This document shows, in pieces, positions 35,506 to 45,033 of a stretch of DNA of 64,000 bases. Positions within the stretch are counted from its first letter, which is position 1; each line of letters starts with the position of its first letter. Source of the stretch: Bartonella sp. DGB1 (GTDB lineage Bacteria > Pseudomonadota > Alphaproteobacteria > Rhizobiales > Rhizobiaceae); the NCBI RefSeq assembly GCF_041345015.1, contig NZ_CP166769.1:992001-1056000 (forward strand), read 5' to 3'. Made by a program: the position numbers and the translations under genes. The notes beneath the pieces are model-generated. The model saw only the letters and a program-made list of their open reading frames with translations, had not been told where the DNA came from and made no database searches.

Positions 35506-35600
35506 GTTACATCATATTTGTAGCCACCTATACCACGGAATTTCACAATTTTTTATTTGAAAAATTGTTATAAGACATAACTTTTTAACTATTATAACTC
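35506..35600 (-). pseudogene. Relic of a second AlaX gene
   Basis: The stretch aligns with 36,290-36,384 of the intact AlaX gene (CCTATACCAC identical; TTTTATTTGA; TTATAAGA-ATAACTTT). In one frame it still reads VKFRGIGGYKYDVT, against VEFCGIGGYECGGT in the intact protein, with the zinc-binding Cys lost. Confidence 0.7.
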
Positions 35601-35746
35601 TTACCTTATGTAATATGCACTAAGATTAGTATCAAATATAACCAAATAATTGACGAGCTTATAAGAGATTACACAATAATAAAATTTATTATATTATTTT
35701 TAATTTTAATATTTACTGTCTCTTAATCTCACTTGTTTAGGTAATC

Positions 35747-35965
35747 TTAATTGCCTAAGCTACAACTATAACTATAACTATAACTATAACTATAACTATA
35801 ACTATAACTATAACTATAACTATAACTATAACTATAACTATAACTATAACTATAACTATAACTATAACTATAACTATAACTATAACTATAACAACAAATA
35901 AAAGAGACTTTAACCAGCATCAACAATAATAATTTTAAGAATTTACTTCTGTATAGCTGTGTCAC
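35747..35965 (-). CDS. Putative secreted Tyr-Ser repeat protein
   Basis: 72 residues. The N-terminus resembles a signal peptide (LKLLLLMLVKVSFICC). It is followed by alternating Tyr-Ser pairs encoded by the hexamer tandem repeat, then CSLGN. Repeat-length changes keep the frame, so size variants would stay translatable. It could also be chance translation of a non-coding repeat; no ribosome site is convincing. Confidence 0.35.
   Translation of the reverse strand: MTQLYRSKFLKLLLLMLVKVSFICCYSYSYSYSYSYSYSYSYSYSYSYSYSYSYSYSYSYSYSYSYSCSLGN
35767..35892 (+). repeat. Tandem repeat (TATAAC) x 21
   Basis: Twenty-one uninterrupted perfect copies of the hexamer TATAAC (126 bases). Perfect copies imply recent expansion by slippage. 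Confidence 0.97.
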
Positions 35966-36195
35966 TATAAATAATAAAATAAAAAAATCTAAGAACCCTG
36001 TTGTTTAAGGTAGGGTTGCCGATTTAAACCATATAGCTATTGATCTTTTTTTATATTTGCTGCAATTAATACTTTCTATAACATTAATTTCTTTACTAAG
36101 CGACTTGTTAAAATAATGCATAATTATATAATATTCTAACTACTCAAATCACATACTTATATTAACTATAGTATAAAAAGATATACCAAATACAA

Positions 36196-36789
36196 TCAGA
36201 ATATATCATATTTTATTGTAGTCATTGATTTTTTATTTGAAATATTTTTTATAAAAAATTTTCCTATTTCCGAAATATCTGAAACATGAGTTCCACCACA
36301 TTCATAACCCCCTATACCACAAAACTCTACGAATCTTTTATTTGATTCTTTATTATAAGATATAACTTTACAGCCCTTATCAATGATGGCATTAACCCCA
36401 CTTTCTATATAATCAGCTTTATCTTTATCTATTAAACCCTCTACTTTTATATATCCTTCATTTGGAAAATGATGCGCTTTAATTGTATTTAATTTAAAAC
36501 TTTCAAAAACAAATAATGATAGTAAATGACCAGCACTATGGAGTCTTGAACAAAGTTGTCTATAATCAGAATCTATGAAAACATCAATTTTATTATCTAT
36601 AATCATATTATTTTTTACTTTTAATAAAAGATTACCTTCATCTTTTACTATCTCTATAAGTTCGCCATTAGAATCTAATAATTTATCATGTGGCTGTCCT
36701 CCACCTTGCACATGAAAAAAAATATCCTTTACTTTTATAAAAGAGAAGCAATCATCATTTTTTAAGATAGTAAAATCTTTTAATTCCAT
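36196..36789 (-). CDS. Alanyl-tRNA editing protein (AlaX-like)
   Basis: 197 residues matching the free-standing AlaRS editing domain: FHVQGGGQPHDKLL, the zinc-site RLHSAGHLLSLFVFE (HxxxH), and CGIGGYECGGTHVSDI (Cys and His ligands). It hydrolyses Ser- or Gly-mischarged tRNA-Ala. The length is typical of the short AlaX class without the glycine-rich C-terminal domain. It is low in GC like its neighbours. A relic copy lies 700 bases away. Confidence 0.85.
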   Translation of the reverse strand: MELKDFTILKNDDCFSFIKVKDIFFHVQGGGQPHDKLLDSNGELIEIVKDEGNLLLKVKNNMIIDNKIDVFIDSDYRQLCSRLHSAGHLLSLFVFESFKLNTIKAHHFPNEGYIKVEGLIDKDKADYIESGVNAIIDKGCKVISYNKESNKRFVEFCGIGGYECGGTHVSDISEIGKFFIKNISNKKSMTTIKYDIF

Positions 36790-36799
36790 AAAACTAACT

Positions 36800-37340
36800 C
36801 CTTATTATCACTGTATATCATCCAATAAATATTGACATACCGTGCATTAAATTTCATATAATGAAATATACAAAGATACATTTCTAAAATTCAACCATTT
36901 AGCTTAATTTAGATCTATATACAAAATCAGATTTTCTTATAGATTATCTATTCATTAATTATAATAATTCTTTTTTAGATTTCTAAAGTTTAAAAATTCC
37001 TTATCAATTGATTTCTAATCCGAAACTTCTATTTCCTCACCTGCTTCTAGTAACAACAAATATATATATTAAAGATTAATTATATTATATTTTAAAATCA
37101 AATTAAAACTCTCTTAACTACTTTTATAATTAATTCTTTCAACGTCATATTTCTAAGATTTGTTTAATTTATCTAATAAATATTTAATATTATCAAAGAT
37201 CAATAATATATAGATTTTGTTAAAATTAACTTGTAGCCCTTTAAATAAAGAACTATATTATAAATATGTAACTGATAAAGTTTCAACATAGAAACTACAA
37301 TATCAGCGGTCTATATTTAATTAATTGGACTTATATAGGG
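36800..37340. other. Gene-free AT-rich stretch
   Basis: About 540 bases between AlaX and the RHH gene. I find no supported gene or RNA. The part next to 37,340 must hold the RHH promoter. Confidence 0.5.
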
Positions 37341-37348
37341 AGATAATT

Positions 37349-37615
37349 ATGACAAAAAAAAATTATAATAAACCCAATAATTTTAATAATTTTGATGAAC
37401 AACGTATAGTCGTACGTGAAACCTTATTAGAAAGAGATCTAGTAAAAATTCATACCGAAAATATTAGTCCCAAACCAAAAAACGTTAGTTTAAGTCTAAG
37501 TCTACCAAAAAGCTTACTAAAAATAATTAAGTCCAAAGCAAAAATTAAAGGAATTTCCTATACTTGTTATGTTCGACAAATTTTAGAAAAAAATTTACAA
37601 GGTGATCTTAATTAA
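37349..37615 (+). CDS. Ribbon-helix-helix (CopG/BrnA-like) protein
   Basis: 88 residues from the ATG at 37349 with AGGGAG 7 bases upstream. An Asn-rich N-terminus is followed by a ribbon-helix-helix: strand NVSLSLSLPKSLLKII, helix KAKIKGISYTCYVRQILEKN. RHH proteins of this size are often antitoxins (BrnA, CopG types), but no toxin gene is adjacent, so it is an orphan or a plain regulator. Confidence 0.65.
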   Translation: MTKKNYNKPNNFNNFDEQRIVVRETLLERDLVKIHTENISPKPKNVSLSLSLPKSLLKIIKSKAKIKGISYTCYVRQILEKNLQGDLN

Positions 37616-37728
37616 AAACCTAACTAAAGAATATTGGATCAAGACTAAATTTGTCCAGTATTCTTGTTAAAAACATTTTAATTTTATTGACCTTTTATAA
37701 ATAATTTGAGATAAACAATAATACCTAA

Positions 37729-37818
37729 GGAAGGGTGGCCGAGCGGTTTAAGGCACCGGTCTTGAAAACCGGCGTGCAGGAGACTGTACCGTGGGTTCGA
37801 ATCCCACCCCTTCCGCCA
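37729..37818 (+). tRNA. tRNA-Ser (TGA)
   Basis: 90 bases including encoded CCA. Acceptor GGAAGGG pairs with CCCTTCC-G-CCA, the anticodon loop CTTGAAA gives TGA, a long variable arm (GTGCAGGAGACTGTACC) is present, and the T-arm carries GGGTTCGAATCCC. Confidence 0.97.
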
Positions 37819-38117
37819 TTACCCCTTAAAAAATCTGACAAACTAACTATTTATAGCCTGTTTAAAATATATTAAGCTACATTTTTATACGCTCTCTTGT
37901 AGTTAATTTATTTTATAAAAGTTCTCTAATAAGTATCTTCTGGTGTTTAAAAAGGCCGCTAAGTCTGTTATTATACTTTCCAGTGCAATCTTCTATAGTT
38001 TGTTATGTAATTTTATGTAAAAAAGTAGCTATCTCAACTAATACGTAATAACTATAATAATATTGATTATTTACAACTAAATTGCCTATCTAAAAAATTA
38101 GGGGAAATAGGTGAACC

Positions 38118-39137
38118 TTGAAATTACCTTTGATTGAAGTAAAAAAACTTTCTAAAAGTTATCAAGTTAAGAATGAAGTATCCGGATTTTGGAAGCGTTG
38201 TGTTGCCTTAATTAACCCTAGTTATACAACAAATAAAATTCTAAGTGATATTAACTTTACCTTACATTCTAAACAATCAATAGCCATACTTGGACCGAAT
38301 GGAGCCGGTAAGTCCACTTTAATTAAAATATTAACCGGCATACAAACTCCAGATACAGGACAAATTAATATTTTAGGCTTAAATCCTCATACAAATAATA
38401 AAAAATTATTCAAATCTTTAGGGGTTGTATTTGGTCACAAAAATTCTTTATGGTGGGATCTTCCTTTAAAATATAGTTTTGAAATGATTTGTCCACTTTA
38501 TGGTCTAGACCCTATAACCTTTAAGAAAGATTTACATGAAATAACAACTTTATTAAATCTTAATCATGTTATAAATAAACCAGTTAGATTATTAAGTCTT
38601 GGAGAACGGGTTAAGAGTGAACTAGTATGTAATCTCGTGTTCCGTCCTAAACTGCTTTTTCTTGATGAACCAACCATTGGGCTAGACATCACATCAAAAC
38701 ATGAAATTCGAGAATTATTAAAATCTTTAAAAGAAGAAAGAGGATTAGGTTATCTCATAACTAGTCATGATATGGGAGATATTGATGGGTATGTGGATGA
38801 GATTATTTTACTACATAATGGAAATATAAAATTTCATGGTAATATTCAAACACTTAAAGCTATAACTCCATCCGTTATCACTATAACAATTTATGGTGAA
38901 ACTCCAAATATATTAAAAACAATTGAGAAAAATATTGATGCGGTCGCGCATAGGACAGGTATTAAACATTTCAGTAAACGCATTATCAAGGAAAGTTCTA
39001 ATTTTGAGATTGTCTTAACCCGAAAAGATAGTGTACATTTTATAGAAGCTTTAACCACACAATTAAATTGCTCTTTTTCTATCTCTACCCCCTCATTAGA
39101 GGAGATGCTTCGTGTTAAGTTTAACGAATTTAATTAA
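38118..39137 (+). CDS. ABC-2 exporter ATP-binding protein (COG4586 type)
   Basis: 339 residues from a TTG start with AGGTG upstream. Motifs: GPNGAGKSTLIKILTG (Walker A), LSLGERVKSELV (signature), LLFLDEPTIGLD (Walker B), and a switch-His region SHDMGDIDGYVDEI. An N-terminal SKSYQV block with a WKRCVALINPSY insert is typical of the COG4586 group. It works with the two permeases encoded next; the substrate is unknown. The stop overlaps the next start by 26 bases. Confidence 0.9.
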   Translation: MKLPLIEVKKLSKSYQVKNEVSGFWKRCVALINPSYTTNKILSDINFTLHSKQSIAILGPNGAGKSTLIKILTGIQTPDTGQINILGLNPHTNNKKLFKSLGVVFGHKNSLWWDLPLKYSFEMICPLYGLDPITFKKDLHEITTLLNLNHVINKPVRLLSLGERVKSELVCNLVFRPKLLFLDEPTIGLDITSKHEIRELLKSLKEERGLGYLITSHDMGDIDGYVDEIILLHNGNIKFHGNIQTLKAITPSVITITIYGETPNILKTIEKNIDAVAHRTGIKHFSKRIIKESSNFEIVLTRKDSVHFIEALTTQLNCSFSISTPSLEEMLRVKFNEFN

Positions 39138-39945
39138 TCTATTTTATTGTTATTATCTTTATGCGCGCAACGGTCTGCTTACCGTGATAAATGATAGAGC
39201 TCTATTTTTTACCGATTTTGTCATGGGAACACTGTCTCCTTTTATTATTCAGCTAATTCTGTGGAACGCTGTTTTTTCAAACCAAAAGGCTACTGTACCA
39301 AATTTTACATTTGATGATATTATATATTATTATGCCTTTGCCCTATTATTAGCGCGATTAAATAATGGCTATGATGTTATAAAATATCTTTCCACAAACA
39401 TACGAGAAGGTACGCTTGATGTTTGGCTAATAAAACCCTCTAGCTACATTAAACAAAGATTATTTACATTTTTAGGAGAAAGTCTCCTTTATGCCTTACC
39501 AATTATAATATTGCACCTTATCCGGTCTATTTCGTCAATAACAGATAATAACATAAATCTTTCTATATTGAGTGGTTTAGGTAGTCTTATTATAATTCTC
39601 ATTCTGTCTCAGTTACTTTCTTTTTTACTCTCTTTTACTCTAGCTTTACTCAGTTTCTGGGTCATAGAATATAATATTCTTCTTTCTTTTAGTTTTGTTA
39701 GCTCAGCACTACTTGGAGGAACGCTTTTACCACCATCATTGTGGCCAAATTGGCTTATTCCTATCATGACTTATAATCCATATCATTTTACGATTTCTGC
39801 TCCTGCGCAATATTTTACCACCTATGACAGTGCAATTTTAATTCATTTTTTAATAGGTAGCCTATTTTATATAAATATTCTTTATTTACTAATCTGTTTC
39901 TTTTGGTCCAAAGGCTTAAAAACTTATAATAGTGCTGGAGGATAA
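39112..39945 (+). CDS. ABC-2 permease subunit 1 (DUF990 family)
   Basis: 277 residues from a GTG start with GAGGAG 8 bases before it. Six membrane segments are visible, among them SFIIQLILWNAVF-like and ILSQLLSFLLSFTLALLSFW. NIREGTLDVWLIKPSSYIKQ is the family's conserved loop. It forms the pore with the second permease. Confidence 0.85.
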   Translation: MLSLTNLINLFYCYYLYARNGLLTVINDRALFFTDFVMGTLSPFIIQLILWNAVFSNQKATVPNFTFDDIIYYYAFALLLARLNNGYDVIKYLSTNIREGTLDVWLIKPSSYIKQRLFTFLGESLLYALPIIILHLIRSISSITDNNINLSILSGLGSLIIILILSQLLSFLLSFTLALLSFWVIEYNILLSFSFVSSALLGGTLLPPSLWPNWLIPIMTYNPYHFTISAPAQYFTTYDSAILIHFLIGSLFYINILYLLICFFWSKGLKTYNSAGG

Positions 39946-39946
39946 T

Positions 39947-40717
39947 ATGCGTATAAGTTTCTACTATATTTTATTGAATATTAAACGCCAATGCGCATAT
40001 AAAAAAAATTTACTTGGTACATTTATTCTATCCATGAGCTGTTATCTTATCCAGTTCATATATATTGATCAAGTATCCTCATACGTTGAAAAACTAGGCA
40101 GCTACAGTAAAGATGAAATACATTTGATTTTTGTTATTTTTATTTTACTCAGTTTATTTTTAAGTATCTTTACAACTTCAATAGAGATGTTTTTTGAAAA
40201 AGTCGCCCAGGGAAAAATTGAACCATATCTTACAAAACCTGTACCTAGCTTATTACTAATGTTATTCGGTTGGTGTAAACCACTTAACCTTATAAATTTC
40301 TGCATCCTTGCATTATTTGCTTATTATTACATCGAGTTACCACCCTTATCAGGTAATTACGTAAATTATTTAGAATTTATAATAGCTCTAATATGTATTT
40401 TAATAATTAATATTTGTTTTTTTCTACTTTTAAATTTTCTAACTTTCATTACCAGCAGAAAAATGCCTGTTGCTTATCTTCATGCAACAATTTATGAACT
40501 TTCATTCCTACCCATAACCATTTATCCAACCGAAATTATAAAATGGTTATTATTTTTATTACCTATGATATTTTCAGCGTCATTACCTGCATCTTTCTTG
40601 CTAAACAAAAATGAATGGTCGATTGAAATATTAATAGCCAGCACTAGTATAATTTTTTTTCTAACTAATATTACATATCAAAAAAGCATTTCTAAATTCA
40701 ATAGTTTCGGGGGGTAA
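39947..40717 (+). CDS. ABC-2 permease subunit 2 (DUF990 family)
   Basis: 256 residues from the ATG at 39947, placed after GGAGG; a GTG 15 bases upstream is possible. Six membrane helices; the conserved loop is FFEKVAQGKIEPYLTKPVPS. It starts 2 bases after the first permease stop. Together with the ATPase it forms a complete exporter operon. Confidence 0.85.
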   Translation: MRISFYYILLNIKRQCAYKKNLLGTFILSMSCYLIQFIYIDQVSSYVEKLGSYSKDEIHLIFVIFILLSLFLSIFTTSIEMFFEKVAQGKIEPYLTKPVPSLLLMLFGWCKPLNLINFCILALFAYYYIELPPLSGNYVNYLEFIIALICILIINICFFLLLNFLTFITSRKMPVAYLHATIYELSFLPITIYPTEIIKWLLFLLPMIFSASLPASFLLNKNEWSIEILIASTSIIFFLTNITYQKSISKFNSFGG

Positions 40718-41056
40718 ATATAGAGGACTATTTAACCAAAAAAATAAAACTCATTAGCTAAAAAACTTTATCTAAAGCTTACTCCAATCATTCAGTAATA
40801 AATGATATCATAGACTATTATTTTTTAACCTGTTATAGCATAAATAGACTCATATACAAATTTCTGATTAGAACATAATTAAGATATTTCGATGAGCAAT
40901 TGAACAATGATTATATTATAAAAATTCTATATTTTCTAAGAATATATTTTATTAAATCAGCAAGTTTTTAATTATACGGATAAAATACATTTAAGATAAC
41001 CTACAATCAATGCTATTTTACAAATATTTAAATATATAAAAACTATTGTTTATATC

Positions 41057-41076
41057 GCTTTTTCTAAGAAGTTAAT
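41057..41076 (+). repeat. 20-bp direct repeat, left copy
   Basis: Twenty bases starting GCTTTTTCTAAG are identical to 46,071-46,090. The two copies lie 5.0 kb apart, around the higher-GC gene trio. The 380 bases from 40,718 to 41,099 contain no other feature that I can support. Confidence 0.8.
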
Positions 41077-41099
41077 AAAAATAATAGCGAATGGTAGCA

Positions 41100-42005
41100 T
41101 CATACCTTACGCATCGCCCAATAGGTACCTAGAGATACCAACAGCCAAATCACCAAAGTAGCACCGACTGTAATATCTGGAATGGAACTTGCGGAATTGT
41201 ATAATTGCATAATTACCAGCAAAACCGGCATTAATGGTGAAATAATTGCTACCCGTAACGGATCAAGTTTTTTCAGCGCGACCTGCAACAGTACCAAAGG
41301 AACAATAACAAAAGTCATCGTCGTAATAAACACAGAAAATACTAAATCCTGATCAATAGCAACCTTATGCGTAGAAAACCCAACAATTCCAGAAATAATG
41401 ATAGTTAAATAGAAACGGGAGCACATCACGTCTGTAATACTAAAACCATTCATCATAATTTTTTTTGTTAGAATATTGTTCACCGATGTGGCGATACCAG
41501 ACAAGTAACAGCATAATAATGACATGATCATCTGAAAATGTGATGTACCAAAAATATTATTTTCACCATGAAATGTTTGAACGCTCAGAAGAAAAATCAC
41601 ACTAAAAAGTGCTAAACTAATAATTTCAAGTTTTTTTGGAGACGCCTGTCTGAAAAATAGTCGAGAGATCACCACTGTAGCAATAGGATTAATACCAAGT
41701 ATTAATGTAGCGACTAGAGTTGGCTGAAGATAAGTAAGCGGATAAATCATCAGTCCCCAACCAGCAAAGCTACTGACGTTAATTCCAAAAACTTGACTCA
41801 GCATAGATTTTTTCAGAATACGCCGCCACAAAGACCTTATATTGCAAATATTATAGACCAAGAAAATGAGATTGGCTAAAAAAAATGTAAAAAAGCAGAC
41901 AATAAAAGGACTTAAGCGCTGGCTAACTTCACTGGTTAGTAGCATAGAAAATGCTGTGATAAAGCACCAACCGCAGGCTGCTATGTACCCAAAATATTGA
42001 CGCAT
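41100..42005 (-). CDS. DMT/EamA-family transporter
   Basis: 301 residues with about ten membrane helices in two EamA repeats (repeat 1 with LANLIFLVYNI and LQPTLVATLILGINPIATV; repeat 2 with LQVALKKLDPLRVAIISPLM and a final VGATLVIWLLVSLGTYWAM). EamA proteins export amino acids and related metabolites. It follows asd by 60 bases in the same direction and shares its higher GC. It may export the product of the asd/ligase pathway. Confidence 0.85.
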   Translation of the reverse strand: MRQYFGYIAACGWCFITAFSMLLTSEVSQRLSPFIVCFFTFFLANLIFLVYNICNIRSLWRRILKKSMLSQVFGINVSSFAGWGLMIYPLTYLQPTLVATLILGINPIATVVISRLFFRQASPKKLEIISLALFSVIFLLSVQTFHGENNIFGTSHFQMIMSLLCCYLSGIATSVNNILTKKIMMNGFSITDVMCSRFYLTIIISGIVGFSTHKVAIDQDLVFSVFITTMTFVIVPLVLLQVALKKLDPLRVAIISPLMPVLLVIMQLYNSASSIPDITVGATLVIWLLVSLGTYWAMRKV

Positions 42006-42065
42006 ATATACCCCCTTACACCGAGTATTTAAGTTTCTCTAGCACTGGCAATTATTGACAGATGA

Positions 42066-43184
42066 TCACATTCGTCTAAGCAAAATATTGAGCATACGGC
42101 GCAACGGTTCCGCTGCCCCCCACAATAACTGATCTCCTACGGTAAACACAGAATAGATCTGTTCATCTTTGAGCAACATTTTCTTATATCGACCAACACC
42201 AACCTGTAACGAACCACTAATAGCTGCTGGAGTCAATTTACTGACACTCTCTTCTTTGTTATTTGGTATATAATGCACCCAAGGGTGGGCGCTTTTTACC
42301 AAAGCGGCAAATTCTTCTTCGCTAATATCGCGTTTCAGTTTCATGGTAATAGCAGCACTATGGCAGCGAAGAACACCTACACGAATGCATAGTCCGTTAA
42401 CTGGAATAGTTCCAGGCTGCAAGCCAAGGATCTTGTTGGTTTCAGCTTCACCTTTCCATTCTTCACGGCTATTGCCATCACCCAAATCGCTATCAATCCA
42501 AGGAATGATACTACCCATTAACGGGACACCAAAAGCTTTGATTGGCATGTCTGCGCTATTAATCAAAGCATTAACCTTTTTCACCAATGGCAATACAGAG
42601 CCTCTATCCGTTAATTCATCTTCACTTAAGTGTTTACCAATATAAGCACTTTGGGTAATTAATTCACGCACCTGCTGAGCACCCGCACCGGAGGCCGATT
42701 GATATGTCATCACGCTCATCCATTCAATCAGCTCGGCCTTAAGCAATCCGGCTAACCCCATTAAGCTTAGCGTAATGGAACAATTGCCGCCGACGAATAA
42801 TTTAATGCCCTCATTAATCGCCTTGTCGATCTCTAAGCGATTAACAGGATCAAGAATAATGCAAGCATCTTTATCCATACGCAATGCAGAAGCTGCATCA
42901 ATCCAATAACCCTGCCAGCCGCTAGCTTTCAACGCTGGATAAATAGATTTTGTATAATCTCCGCCTTGGCACGTGATAATAATATCCATTTCCGCTAATG
43001 CCTCTATAGCCTTAGCGTCTTTCAGTTGATAAGTAATGCCATCAATGGTTGGACCGTCTGCACCTGGATTAGATGTACTGTAAAAATGTGGAGCGATATC
43101 TTTAAAATCACTCTCCTCCACCATACGTTCTAACAAAACAGAACCTACCATACCCCGCCAGCCAACAAAACCTATTTGCATCAT
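42066..43184 (-). CDS. asd: Aspartate-semialdehyde dehydrogenase (gammaproteobacterial type)
   Basis: 372 residues, the length and sequence of the enterobacterial Asd type rather than the shorter alphaproteobacterial one: GFVGWRGMVGSVLLERM (NADP loop), YQSASGAGAQQVRELI, catalytic Cys in GGNCSITLSLMGL, and His in RCHSAAITMKL. It reduces aspartyl phosphate to the semialdehyde for Lys, DAP, Met and Thr synthesis. Higher GC than its surroundings and the atypical subtype suggest transfer. It is divergent from the ATP-grasp ligase gene. Confidence 0.92.
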   Translation of the reverse strand: MMQIGFVGWRGMVGSVLLERMVEESDFKDIAPHFYSTSNPGADGPTIDGITYQLKDAKAIEALAEMDIIITCQGGDYTKSIYPALKASGWQGYWIDAASALRMDKDACIILDPVNRLEIDKAINEGIKLFVGGNCSITLSLMGLAGLLKAELIEWMSVMTYQSASGAGAQQVRELITQSAYIGKHLSEDELTDRGSVLPLVKKVNALINSADMPIKAFGVPLMGSIIPWIDSDLGDGNSREEWKGEAETNKILGLQPGTIPVNGLCIRVGVLRCHSAAITMKLKRDISEEEFAALVKSAHPWVHYIPNNKEESVSKLTPAAISGSLQVGVGRYKKMLLKDEQIYSVFTVGDQLLWGAAEPLRRMLNILLRRM

Positions 43185-43677
43185 ATATTTTCCTCATCTT
43201 AAACTTGAAATAATATTGAAAAATAGTAACCTTACATCGATTTCAAATGATATAAATCTCCCCTATATAACACTTGAGATTTAAAAATTTCTTATCGCCA
43301 ACTTTAATTAATTATTAAAAAATACTAATAAATTTAGCGAACTATGCAGGTTGCGTCCGCACGGTGCATTATACGTCTGCGAATCACATCTAATTTTATC
43401 ACTATAGGCGTCAGCTTAAAGCTTGCCAGTTTAGCTTTCGATATACAAGATACACATTGAAAATATAATCTTGATATTAATCTCTACCATATACCCAATT
43501 CTCATCACTTATCAAGAATAATTATCATTGAATAACATTAAATTTTCTATTACTAGCTCCAATTTTATCATATTTTAAGAAATACTTTTATATGATAATT
43601 AGCATATAATTTAAGAAACTTTTTTCATCAGTATAGGTATTTTTTTATTTCATTTATTCATAAGATTGGAACCAACC
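43185..43677. other. Divergent promoter region of asd and the ligase gene
   Basis: About 490 bases between two divergent genes. It is AT-rich apart from a GC-rich patch near 43,345-43,385 (GTTGCGTCCGCACGG). No gene is supported; both promoters should lie here. Confidence 0.45.
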
Positions 43678-44940
43678 ATGCATACAAATCACAAGCTAGT
43701 AGTTATCGTCGATGCCTACGGACCCGCGAGTAAATTTTGCCACTATCTACATCAGAAAGGATATCTATGCGCTCATCTACTTAGCACCGCTATGCCCCTA
43801 CCACGCCTTAAGCTATTTGATCTAGAAAGCTATGATGCCACATTGGTCCATAACGGCGATGATAATATGACTATAAAAAATATCAAAGAATTGGCACACA
43901 AAATGAACGCAAAATTATGTGAAATTCTGCCTGGTATTGAACCCGGTGTATTGCTAGCCGATAAACTTAGTCATCATTTCGGCCTGCATAGCAATGGCAT
44001 TGAAAAAAGCCTTGCGCGGCGCGATAAATCTGCAATGGCGGATGTGTTAGCCGCGGCAGATATTCCAATTCCTGCCTATTGCCGTACTACAGATCTGCAG
44101 GAAGTTCTGACTTTTGCACAGCAACAACAATGGCCTCTCGTACTAAAGCCACTTAATAGTGCCGGCACTGACGGCGTACATATTTGTCATTCAGAACTGG
44201 AATTAAGCAAGGCGTTTCACCAAGTTATTGGTACAGAAAACAATATGGGAACCGTTAATCAGGCCGTATTAGTACAAGCTTTTTTACGGGGTGCGGAATA
44301 TATGGTAAATACCGTCAGCCACGAGGGAAAACACTATGTTTGTGATATTTGGCATTGTGATAAAGTTCGCATTGAAGGCTATGCGCAAATTTATGATAAA
44401 AACTATCTCATTGACAGCGACTCCGAAGAATACGAGATTCTAAGAAAATACGTATTCAGAGTTTTAGATGCGCTAGATATTCAATTCGGCCCAGCACATG
44501 CAGAAGTCATCATCACATCGCAAGGGCCAATGCTGGTTGAGATCGCCGCACGCATCAGCGGCGGCGTAGACCCTCTATTTAACCAGACCTGTCTCGGCAA
44601 TGATCAAATTGAATTAACTTTGGAAAGTTATTTGACCCCGCAAAAATTTCTGCAACGCATTGGTCAACGCTATCAGATCAAGAAAAACGGACTTCAGGTC
44701 TTTCTATCATCGAAGAAGGCTGGAACAATCACAGCAATGGATTTACCAAAACAGCTTAGTCAAATTCCTAGCGTAATTAACTTCAATCTAAAACCAAAAA
44801 TAGGGGATATTGTAGTCAAAACCTTTGATCTAAGTAGTTCGCTCGGCATGGTGCATTTAGCAGCTGAAAACAAATATTCATTACTGGAAGATTACCAACA
44901 TATACAGCAATTACTGGATAAATACGTAGAGATTTGCTAA
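43678..44940 (+). CDS. ATP-grasp amino-acid ligase-like enzyme
   Basis: 420 residues from the ATG at 43678; a TTG at 43666 is less likely. An N-terminal preATP-grasp domain (VVIVDAYGPASKFCHYLHQ) precedes an ATP-grasp domain (WPLVLKPLNSAGTDGVHICH; VLVQAFLRGAEYMVNTVS; FGPAHAEVIITSQGPMLVEI with the metal-binding Glu pair; AARISGGVDP). It resembles BacD/RizA-type L-amino-acid ligases that join two amino acids. Its substrate is unknown. Its GC content matches asd and the transporter, so the three are probably one transferred unit. Confidence 0.8.
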   Translation: MHTNHKLVVIVDAYGPASKFCHYLHQKGYLCAHLLSTAMPLPRLKLFDLESYDATLVHNGDDNMTIKNIKELAHKMNAKLCEILPGIEPGVLLADKLSHHFGLHSNGIEKSLARRDKSAMADVLAAADIPIPAYCRTTDLQEVLTFAQQQQWPLVLKPLNSAGTDGVHICHSELELSKAFHQVIGTENNMGTVNQAVLVQAFLRGAEYMVNTVSHEGKHYVCDIWHCDKVRIEGYAQIYDKNYLIDSDSEEYEILRKYVFRVLDALDIQFGPAHAEVIITSQGPMLVEIAARISGGVDPLFNQTCLGNDQIELTLESYLTPQKFLQRIGQRYQIKKNGLQVFLSSKKAGTITAMDLPKQLSQIPSVINFNLKPKIGDIVVKTFDLSSSLGMVHLAAENKYSLLEDYQHIQQLLDKYVEIC

Positions 44941-44954
44941 TCTTTCCTTTTCTT

Positions 44955-44984
44955 AACTCCGGCGACATATCTCCGGAGTTTTTA
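44955..44984 (+). terminator. Rho-independent terminator of the ligase gene
   Basis: AACTCCGG pairs exactly with CCGGAGTT around CGACATATCT, followed by T, 15 bases after the stop. Confidence 0.9.
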
Positions 44985-45033
44985 ATCGAATTCAATCATT
45001 TATCATCCAGCGCTATAGAACATAACTAAACAT

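Noticed and set aside
35767-35892. CRISPR array or telomere-like element
   Set aside because: The unit is a pure hexamer with no spacers, and it is internal to the chromosome; a simple tandem repeat explains it.
37349-37615. Complete BrnT/BrnA toxin-antitoxin system
   Set aside because: Only an RHH protein is present; no frame resembling a toxin occurs within 500 bases on either side.
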